Origin: Pomphorhynchus laevis
Taxonomy: Eukaryota > Acanthocephala > Palaeacanthocephala > Echinorhynchida > Pomphorhynchidae
Length of the DNA: 64,000 nucleotides
Assembly (NCBI GenBank): GCA_012934845.2
Contig: WNNJ02003711.1
Span: 1 to 64,000 of the forward strand
Direction: 5' to 3'
In this document: positions 1 through 9,700 of the stretch, in pieces
Layout of the letters: the number at the start of each line of letters is the position of its first letter
Numbering within the stretch: position 1 is the stretch's first letter
Program-made: the position numbers and the translations under genes
The notes under the pieces: generated by a model
What the model was told of the DNA's origin: nothing
The model's input: only the letters and a program-made list of their open reading frames with translations
Database searches by the model: none

Positions 1-125
1 GCTGGATATAGTTATCGGCCGAAAAATAGAGATGTCTTCTAGTGCATCATGCAAATCATCGGAAGTCCCGATCTTCCCGGCTTTCGGCACTATTAAAAGG
101 CGATTGTATCTTTAGAATCTTGGCA
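1..125 (-). pseudogene. Possible LINE reverse-transcriptase fragment
   Basis: The minus strand reads a short open stretch with IVPKAGK followed some 20 residues later by FRPITI. This is the spacing of the first reverse-transcriptase block of non-LTR retrotransposons (PK-x-GK ... RPI). The stretch is more GC-rich than the DNA that follows and runs off the left edge of the window. No other RT block is visible, so the family cannot be given. It could also be a chance similarity. Confidence 0.35.
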
Positions 126-163
126 TGTAACCTGCGGATAAGATCATATTTGCAAGTAAATAT

Positions 164-690
164 ATAAATTCAGGTCAAATATTTTAAACATGCAGTATAT
201 TCTAAGGGAATCCAGTGAATACAGCGAATATTTGTTTATCGGGGACGGGGGGAATAGTTGTTAGTGGGAAATGTATTGTTGTTCATAATAAATTTAACAA
301 TATTGATTCGACTGGGCCAATGTTCAAATATGGATAAAGGGTATTGTTGTTCATAATAAATTTAACAATATTGATTCGACTGGGCCAATGTTCAAATATG
401 GATAAAGGGTAGAATATTAATAAAAACTGATTATATCAAATTAGTATATATCGAAAAGGGGGAATATTTAGTAAGTACAAGCTGTAATACATAGTGTAGT
501 AAATAATATAAATTCAGGTCAAATATTTTAAAGATGCAGTATATTCTAAGGGAAACCTTTGAATACAGCGAATATTTGTTTATCGGGGACAGGGGGTAAA
601 AGGGGTCAGTGAGGAATGTATTGTTGTTCATAATAAATTTAACAATATTGATTCGACTGGGCCAGTGTTCAAATATGGATAAAACAACAC
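164..690. repeat. Composite tandem repeat (68-bp units inside a ~345-bp repeat)
   Basis: A 68-bp unit beginning TATTGTTGTTCATAATAAAT occurs back to back at 274-341 and 342-409 and again from 619. A longer unit beginning ATAAATTCAGG starts at 164 and again at 508 (offset 344), so one larger copy contains two 68-bp units and the other contains one. There is no coding potential: short ORFs in it are accidental. It is probably the result of unequal exchange or replication slippage of an anonymous repeat. Confidence 0.85.
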
Positions 691-700
691 TTAGTACTTG

Positions 701-1044
701 AGTGATAAACATTTATATCACTCAATCATTCACTTTGCAAAGTACAGTTTTACTATTCAAAGTGGTTCATTTTTTTAAATTTAACTCTAAGAAGTTGATG
801 ACGTCACTACAAATTCGAACTGATGATTTTTTGAACATTTTTTTTCATTCACAACGTGATTGTGAATCAGTAACATACATTTTGATAGGCTTGTAAAATA
901 TATTTCGGCCCGATTTAATCGCCACATTATTCCAAACTTTTTGAGTCCCTCAATTTTCCCACCACAGGCTTCATTATCAGAGAACCATCAATGAAGGACA
1001 TTGGGTAATTTAATTTACAGTTATTTGTATTTGAATGATATACT
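701..1044. other. Intergenic, nothing recognised
   Basis: AT-rich sequence with no ORF of note, no splice-bounded exon and no similarity to the repeats seen elsewhere in the window. Confidence 0.6.
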
Positions 1045-1400
1045 TTATAATCAAATTTCATCCGAGGAAATGCGTCATTAGCATGTATTTGGTCCTGCTG
1101 CTATGTTTAGTGTACGAATAGGTGTCGAATCCTGATAACATAGCAATTCCTTCTAATGACCTATAATCCTTATTGTGATACATCGTCTATTATTTATTAG
1201 TCAATTTATAAACATTGACTTTTGTTTTAAATTTCAATTTTAAATTTTAACTTGATATAAGTTGTATAAAGTATTATATAACAATCATTTATTATTTATA
1301 ATTATTTCCTATTTAATTATTTATTATTTATCAGTATATTTTATTTATAAATAATTTAATATACGTAGATTCAGTTACCTAATCTGGTCTACCTGATCTA
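1045..1400 (+). repeat. Solo copy of the Penelope-like element 3' flank
   Basis: This stretch matches, with scattered differences, the sequence directly downstream of the PLE reading frame at 24310-24660 and at 40862-41110. Shared landmarks are the GAAAT-GCGTCATTA start, the TGCTATGTT...AACATAGCA stem (1099-1107 with 1137-1145), the run TTTATTAGTCAATT, and the ending TACGTAGATTCAGTTA. No coding part precedes it, so it is a severely 5'-truncated copy or a solo terminal repeat. Confidence 0.7.
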
Positions 1401-3410
1401 ATTTATTAAAATCATTACTGCAATTATATTATTCATTATTCATCGATATATGTATTGAATATGAGTGAACCGGCTTAAATTGATATATAATAATATGTTA
1501 TTCAAAACGTTTCGCCGTAATTAGCTTCTTCAATAGTATTTGAAAATATCAAATATCAATGGGCACGGTTTTAAATAATTGATTTTGAAGAATATTGACC
1601 AAACACTCGCATTCGAACAATTATGGGTGTTTCAAGTTGTCAGCTTGAGTAATGCTAGTATCAATCAAGCGTATGCTCTATATTTAGCAAAATGATATGT
1701 GATTTCGCTGTTTTAAAAATGAATTTAGGTATTGAAAACATTTAGCCAACAATGTAGAAAATAAAGCTGATCCAAGCAAATATCGATTGCTAATGATAGT
1801 TAAATAATTGCGATATTAAAAAACATATGTTGATCCATTTTTGAATTTGGAATTTTGAAGCATGATCGATAAAACACTAATCTATTTTTACATTTTGCTA
1901 GTTGCTGCTAGCATCATTTGAGACAAAGCATTTAAAAAGTAAGAAATGATGTGATGTTATTGTACGCTCGTTGCAAAAATTTTAATCTCAAGTTAGAAAT
2001 CCTAACAGTCTTATAACAGTCTAAAAGATATTTAATTTCTACCGCATTCGTTATAAAGATGTATATTTGGAATATTATGCAATCCCGTATTCTACTGAAA
2101 TTTGATAAATACTACTAGGTATTTGACAACTATTTCTTTGAATGATATTTTATAAATGGATTATTTAATTAGATATTTAATAATTAATATTAAATTATCG
2201 ATAATATATATTATAACATGCGCAGTTAATTGTCTATTAAATTATGTCCAATTAAAATAATAATTTGAGTGGATAACTGATAATGACTTTTTTGTCGTCA
2301 GTTCGTTCTAGATAAATTAAACGAATTAAGATCGGCGTTAAAAATATTATCTTTCTTTGTGCATTAACATGTGAACTAAATTTACATAATGACCAACATG
2401 GTAAAAATATATTTAATTATTAAATAATTAAATTAAATATTATTTTTTAAAGATTAATAAATATTGATTTATATGATATTCATTATATTTAATCAATTAA
2501 ACAATTAATTTACAATTTTACAATATATTTAATATTATATATTCATCACATTAAATAAATTATTTTAAATTACTATCAATTTGTAAATCATTTTTAGTAT
2601 ATATATGCAATTTATTTGTAGCTTTTCGTTTGAACTAAATGCGAACATATAGTTCATGTCTTTAATAAAGCAAACAATAAAATAATACAAAATTAATACA
2701 AAAAGTAAGTTAATATAAAAAATTAATACATTAAAAAAGCATAAGAACAATAACAGTAAAATAAATACCAGGACAATTTACATGTGGTGATAACGGCGCA
2801 TAAGAGAACAACAAACCATTCTCAAAACGCAATAAAATTCAAAAAATACAATCAAAGTGTGCTAGGTGTAATTTATTGCTTTTCAATGCGCAGATTTTTC
2901 TAACAAACTCAAATTATAAGGTCTAGTTTTAAATATTAGCAAATGCACTTATTTCTAAATGAAGTTTAAAGAATCGATATCAAGATATATTTCTTAATCT
3001 TAAATGTTGTTTAAAGAACCAAATGATACAGACGGCAAGCAAATTTATAGGAGTTAAAAGTTAATAAAATGTCGTTTCTTTAATGATTTTATAAAAATAT
3101 ATCTATCCAAACGACGGTACGTGATCCGATTCCAACAAGCGAACCCGAGTAATCAGCCGTCCCGACAGTATTTTTTATGCCGACTTATTAGTCTCAGTGA
3201 TTGTAATCTCTGACGGCATTAATTGCTAGTATGACAGCTATTTGTAAATATAACATCAATATTATTTATCTTAAAATAAATTGAACTAAACATATACATA
3301 TTAAAAGAATTGTTGAACCGTATTTAAAATGTTTTTAATTAGATTTTCTATTTATAATTATATATGTTAATATGTTATCATGTAATGACTAACATAAACC
3401 TCGAAACTTA
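1401..3410. other. AT-rich intergenic region downstream of PSMD8
   Basis: About 2 kb of very AT-rich DNA. I see no exon-like open stretch and no recognised repeat. Around 3108-3215 there is a short island of more balanced composition without a recognisable function. Short ORFs (for example near 2565-2750) are low-complexity and not credible. Confidence 0.55.
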
Positions 3411-3416
3411 AGAGCT

Positions 3417-3422
3417 TTTATT
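3417..3422 (-). promoter_or_regulatory. Candidate polyadenylation signal of PSMD8
   Basis: A minus-strand AATAAA lies about 190 bases downstream of the PSMD8 stop codon (3612-3614). It is the first canonical hexamer I see downstream of the gene. In such AT-rich DNA the hexamer is common, so this is an inference. Confidence 0.35.
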
Positions 3423-3611
3423 TAGAAATCTCCTTTTGTCGGTAGTATAAATGTATTTTAACTAATATTAATGTTGACGTATACAATAATGTTGTATTTT
3501 TTACATTAAACTCCCTGTAGGCTAAATTATATTTATAGTATTTAAATAAAAATGACATCTATATCGATTTTAATTTAAACAAAATCGAAAATGAACAGAA
3601 AACGTAAAATA

Positions 3612-3761
3612 TCATATTATTGCTTCTATTTCCGTAGCATACTCGATGAACTGCAAGATATAGCCTTTTTGGTCCAAGCAACGTTGATCATGGCTTCTTT
3701 GTTTGTTTAGGCTTTGTGGATTAAAGTGTAAATACCCATCGTCGTCTACATTCCAATTGCG
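3612..3761 (-). CDS. PSMD8: PSMD8 exon 7 (terminal)
   Basis: It encodes 49 residues and a TGA stop at 3612-3614. It starts RNWNVDDDGYLHF, the counterpart of RGWVLGPNNYYSF, and ends FIEYATEIEAII, the counterpart of VIEYARQLEMIV. The acceptor is TTTTAACAG. The upstream intron contains the whole foldback element at 3990-5515. Confidence 0.9.
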   Translation of the reverse strand, partial: RNWNVDDDGYLHFNPQSLNKQRSHDQRCLDQKGYILQFIEYATEIEAII

Positions 3762-6700
3762 CTGTTAAAAGAAAAACACAATTAGCTTTAATTAACACCA
3801 AAACGTTTCGTAGACGCGAATTCAACGGATATAAGAGTTTAAGAATAAATAAGAATACTAATGTGGTGTTCCATCAGAATGTATCATCAGATAAAAATGA
3901 TAATATCAGATAAAATGATAATTTTTTAAATTTAAAGCATTTCAAACATGCATGCTTTTTTACATACTTCGTCGGAAACTTAACCCGAAATACGCCTACC
4001 ACAGACGCCTAGCCCACAATAGGGCGTATCGACCTTAGCCTACTCATCACTACAGGTGATCTCATAAGTGTGGCCCTGTAGCTACAGTTCTTCGATAATA
4101 CTTAATCATTAGTAAACGTTTGAAAGGAATTCGCTCAGCGCACTGATGATACTAGTTTGTAATAAAAGCATGCAGGTTTACACTTTCCTGATAATGTGAA
4201 TTAAAAAAGTTGTATTGAAATTCTTTCTGATTAATATAACGCCACCAGTAGTTTTCAATTCATATAATCACTATATGTGGTGTGACGAATCTAAGCATCT
4301 GCGCTATGTGAAACTGGTACACTCGTGCGACCCGACAAACGAAGACAATAGTTTTCTTACAATCAGACACAGAGTATTTGTGAGATACTATTTTATCACG
4401 TTATATTTGTCTCATTACAAAAACTCTATACCAGCTTTGTTACTAATGGGTCTCCAAAATCTCCTGAAACTACCAGTAGTTGCAATTCATATAACCACTA
4501 TGTGTGGTGTGACGAATCTAAGCATCTGCGCTAGAGCTTTGCTCGTGCTTTGTAGCTAAAGAGTTTTTGCTCGTGCATTGTGTTTCAGCTGTATAAAAGC
4601 GTGTTGCTTGTTCAGCAACCTTAGTAAGCTGATAAAGGAATGAACAATAGCACACGTGCTGTCCTGTGAAGCTACTGCTTACGCCAACCCTACTTGATGT
4701 AAGGCTAGTCACCGGTGAAGGAGCGTGTACCTAGTGAATTCCTTTCAGAGGTTTACTAAGAATTCTGGAGCGCAGATTCGTCACCCTACATATAGTGGCT
4801 ATATGAAAAATTAGTAACAAAGCTGGTATAGAGTTTTTGTAATGAGACAAATATAACGTTATAAAATAGTATCTCACAAATACTCTGTGTCTGATTGTAA
4901 GAAAACTATTGTCTTCGTTTGTCGGATCGCACGAGTGTACCAGTTTCACATATAAAGGATATGGGTGTCTTGTTTTCTAGCAATCCATATACGGTTAAGC
5001 ACACCTATTATGCGTGTTCAAAAGCCACAAGTATGGTATGTTTGATAGGTAAAACGTTTATGCATTTGGATAAAGGTGTTTCTAGGATTCTGGCAAATGC
5101 TTACATATTGAGTATTTGCTTTATGCATATACGTGTGTATATTCAAGGACGAAATAAGAATACTTTTATACAGCTAAAGAACAATGCACGGCAAAAGCTC
5201 TCTAGATACAAAGCTCTAGCACAGATGCTAAAATTCGTCACTCCACACATAGTAGATGTATGAATAAAACTACTGGTGACTTTATATTAACCAGAAAGAA
5301 TTTCAGTACAACTCTTTTAATTAACACGAAGAGATAAGTGTATAACTGCGTGTTTTTTACAAACTAGTCTCATCAGTGCGCTGAGCGAATTCCTTTCAAA
5401 CGTTTACTGAGGATTAAGTACTCTCGAAGTTGGGTAGCTACAGGCCTACACTGATGAGACCACATTGTAGTGATAAGTAGACTAAGGTCGAAACGCCTCA
5501 TTGTAGGCTACGTGACTTTAAACTGAACTTTAAAATTTATTAAATTATTAAAGTAAAGTATTAGAAATACTAGTCAATAATAAGGCTTTTCAAACCTTAC
5601 TAGCAAAGATATAAATATTGTAAATGTCGATGTCAAGGCAAAACTTTAATAAAATAATTCCTTGTGCATTAATGCTACAAAATAAAAAATATTTTTGAAA
5701 ACAAAATGATTTTTTATTTTCATTTTTCAAATCAATCTCAGAAACATTTTAAAACACCTTTGACAACTATGATAATCCCTCGAAATAATGCGTTTCAGTA
5801 TGTAGTTCAGACTATGATTTAGTAAACTTGAGTTAACAAAACGTAGTCGCTAATATTTAAACATAAAATAAGTGATAATTTTTAACTCCTCACCTCACTA
5901 ATGATTTGTGAAAGCTGCTTTTGACTGTCAAAATGGAGAATATTAATCACGTCTTCAGTACTCAGTTTCTCAAAAGAATTCTCTACACAGGAAGCAATTT
6001 CATTCCTAAATAACAGTAAAGATGAGATATTTTCGATTTGAAGTTTTAAGACGATTATAGAACTAATTTTAAAACCCTATTACATTATTATTAAAACTTC
6101 CATTAAAATAATTGTATATTGATAGATAGCGGAAGACACCTAAATGAATTTATGTCAAATGATTTCTTAAATGATTTAATATTAAAATTACATAAAAATC
6201 AATAAATAACTTTACTGGTAAAATATGTAAGTTAAAATGAATTAAATGCAAACGAAACCTATGAACGTAGTGAGTTATCACAAGTCACTGTTCTATAATG
6301 GATAAAAAGGGTATAAAGGTTGAATTAGATAATAAAACTATACCTATATTATATTGGAATCCAAAATTACATAAAAATCCAATAAAACCTAGGTTCATAT
6401 GTAGTGCGTTTAAATGTACATTAAAACCACTTTCTGTCTATATGAATAAAATACTTAAAGCAATTAAAGCACATTTAAAAAAATATTGTAAGGTAATCGA
6501 AATTAATACTGGTATAAAACACTATTTCAGTATTAATTCTACAAAAGAATTCTTAGAACAGACAAAAGGAATAAATTTTCAAAATATAAATACATACGAT
6601 TTTAGTAGCTTTATACAAATCTAGATTTAGAAGATATTAAAGAAGCGTTTGAAAAATTAATTAATCTTATATTCGAAAAAAGATATACATATATATGTTA

Positions 6701-9700
6701 TAATAACTATAACGCCTATCTAACAAAAATTAAACCATCAAATAAATATAAATATATGGATAAAATTGAATTAATAGAATCCTTAAATATTTTGATAAAT
6801 CAAAATTATTTAAAAGTAGGGACATCTATATTTAGACAAGTAAAAGGTGATCCAATGGGTGGTAATAATAGCCCAATTATAGCTGACTTGTTTTTATGCT
6901 ATATAGAATATGAATTTGCTCATAACTGTGTAAAAACTAAATCTAAACTATATAAATATAAGAAATATTTTTTTCGATACATTGATGATATACGTGTATT
7001 TAATTCTAATAATTTTTATTCAATATAGTATGTTTTTTATGTGCATACATTGTATTGCTGCAACTGATAAGGCTTCTCAAAGCCTAAACGGTACGCCGTA
7101 TTGCAGTGTAGAAGCATAAATAATATAATTATAATATATTTAATATATAATATATTATAAGATATAATACTATATATATTTATATTAATATTATATATTT
7201 ATAGTTATATATTTATATTAATACTATATATAGAGAATATACTATATTCTCTATATATACAATACTATATAATATATATTTCGTTTGAATACCGTCGCAT
7301 GGGATCCATATTGAATGCAGATTGATATTAGTTTAAAGAAATACCAGGAATACTGGTGTTCCTGGTATTTCTTTAAACTAATATACAATACTATATATAG
7401 AGAGAGAATCAGATAGGTGTAATAGACAGTCCTGGTTGAATCAAACCTCTAATTTATTTATTGTCTGATGATCATATGTAGCAATGCTATTTCCTTGGCA
7501 ATTTATTATATTGATAAGTTAATGATCCTGATTATGTATATTACACTTAAAAAAATCACTGCATTGCATTAACTTATAAGGGGCAAGCTATGTCATGCAA
7601 TTAACATATAGTGAATTCTTTCTGCTTTAATCTATATAGTTTTTCATGTGTACGAATTTAGGCTTCTCTAAGCCGAAACAGTATACCGTCTTACAGTGTT
7701 GAAGCATACAATTCTTTATGTATAGAGAGAAGCAGATAGGTGTATAGACAATCCTGGTTAAATCAAACTTCTAATATATAAAAGAATTTTTAAGAAATAT
7801 TTACTCTAATATATAATGTTGACTTTATATGTTCGATCTCACTATTTTATATGTATCATGTATTAATAACATAATATTTATAAAAAGTATAAATCGCATT
7901 CAGAAAAATCACTCACAATTAAATGTCTACAGTTAAAAATAAAACCCACAAAATATAAATTATAAACACTTGCCTAACTGACATAATTAGCCGGTCCACA
8001 AAGAATCGTATATATGGCGAGGGAGCAGTATCCCTGCACAAGTATATCTATGTAAACACAAATTTAAATTTAATAAAAGCTTAATTTCACTAGTCAATTC
8101 TATATAATCTAAAGAAAGGCATCTTTACATAAATATAGTTTGATATAAATATATAAATATTGTTTGATATTAAAATATCAAAATATTCAATTATCATATT
8201 TTGTAGAAAGCAAAATATATATATTTATATTATAGCAAAATGTTGCTCTATTAAAATAGCAAAATATTTTATTTTTGAGTGTCAATATATATATATATGA
8301 ATACGCGATTAAAACAAGAAAACTTTGAAAATGTTTTACAGAAATAAAATGCAGTTTTTATATTCATCAAACAGATAAATAAGAAATAAAAAGAATAAAT
8401 GAAAATTTGAATAAGAAATTTTAAAGTAGAAAATTATTATAACCCTTTAAATAAATTTTAAGTCTGCAAGTAAAAAATAAAGTAGTTGAAACTCCATAAA
8501 AATATGAAAAAGGCACTGATAAATGCATCATCTTGAGACAAAATAACGTACTTGTTATGGATAGTTCTAAGATTTAGCAAACACGGAATTTCCTGAATCT
8601 GAAGCGTTGTAGTTACTCCATTCTCGGATTCAGTTAAAAGTATATTTTCAAAAAAATAGACATTATTTGTTGTTTAAAAGATTGTAAAATGTCGGATCTG
8701 TTAGAAGGATGTAGATATTAAATTATAATGTATAATTATTATACAAAGTTAATCATATTAATTAAATTAAAAATAGTTACAGATGATTTTAAATTATTCA
8801 TAATTGAAAGTTTTAGTTCTAAATATTTTTAAAAATTTAACTTTTAATCTATATTTGATTTTGAAATTTATAGACATTTGTCTAGAACGAAAATCTGGTA
8901 TGCACACTACAAACTGTATAATTTCCAACATAATTATGTAACATACTCCGGATATATCAAAAAGAAATTAATTTTCTACAGTTTGCATTTAGTTAAAAAT
9001 ATCGCAGTTATGATTTCATATTTTCAAATTTAATCGAACAGTGTATAGATTAGAACAACCACTTGTATGAAGAAATTATCAAAAGAAAATATTCACGAAT
9101 TTCGACAAACCTCACAATCTTCATATGATCGAAGAAAATCTTAAAAATGATGGATAGTCAATAAAATTATTAAAGAGAATCAATAAAACAGTATATATAC
9201 TAATAAACATCAATATATAGTAATAAAACAGTATATTCATTTTATATTTAATTATATTATTTATTTTATAAATTATATCATTTATTTAATATATTATTAA
9301 ATTACTCAGATGTAAATATCGTCAATCACAAAATTGTAAATCTTGAACATTTCTTTGAATAAATTGAAGAAAGCGCAACATTTTGTCGCAGATATTAGAC
9401 TCAGTAAATATATACCTTATTATAATTGCCTTCCATTAGGCATTGCTCTAGCAATACAGCATACTTAAGAAACATATCAGAATACAGATCCTTAGCTGAC
9501 AACAATTCCAAATCCTTAAGATTAAAACAAATCTTTGATCACGTCATTTCGGCAGCAAACACAAACATACACAGTGAAATTCGGCAAATTTATAGCAGTC
9601 CAAAAGATGAATCAAATGTAGAGAAAATATTTCGTATTTAAAGGTAGATGGAGTTGCAGAATCGCTAAGTGAAAAAGATGAGGTAAAATCATTAAGAATA

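Larger units (their letters stand above)
3990..5515. mobile_element. Foldback element with nested inverted repeats, in a PSMD8 intron
   Basis: Outer arms of about 300 bases, 3999-4312 and 5200-5511, are inverted copies of each other. They share for example the block AGTAAACGTTTGAAAGGAAT and the block around CACCAGTAGTTTT. Inside, 4290-4450 is an inverted copy of 4795-4965, and further pieces (near 4475-4560 and 4735-4770) repeat parts of the arms. The ORFs at 4215-4559 and 4731-4949 are the same inverted segment read twice and are not genes. Each outer arm carries a hammerhead-like core near its tip. No transposase or RT is present, so it is non-autonomous. Its unit may be a retrozyme- or SINE-like sequence arranged head to head. 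Confidence 0.8.

Noticed and set aside
431-712. Minus-strand 93-codon ORF
   Set aside because: It lies across a tandem repeat and is rich in Tyr/Leu/Ile from AT-rich codons. No family resemblance.
3108-3215. Possible tRNA or tRNA-derived SINE
   Set aside because: It is a GC island, but no cloverleaf, anticodon arm or A/B box pair could be drawn.
4215-4949. ORFs sharing KLVHSCDPTNEDNSF as a protein-coding pair
   Set aside because: They are the two arms of an inverted repeat in an intron, so the shared peptide is a consequence of the duplication.
8552-8622. Minus-strand stretch (LQIQEIPCLLNLRTIHNK followed by GTACGT) as a PSMD8 exon
   Set aside because: Exon 4 joins exon 5 in phase and the protein aligns continuously without it (NYNK then IYLCRD). 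The resemblance was superficial.
9426-9641. Plus-strand ORF of 71 codons as a gene
   Set aside because: It is antisense to PSMD8 exons 3 and 4, whose minus-strand reading matches the protein family with correct splice sites. The plus ORF has no similarity.
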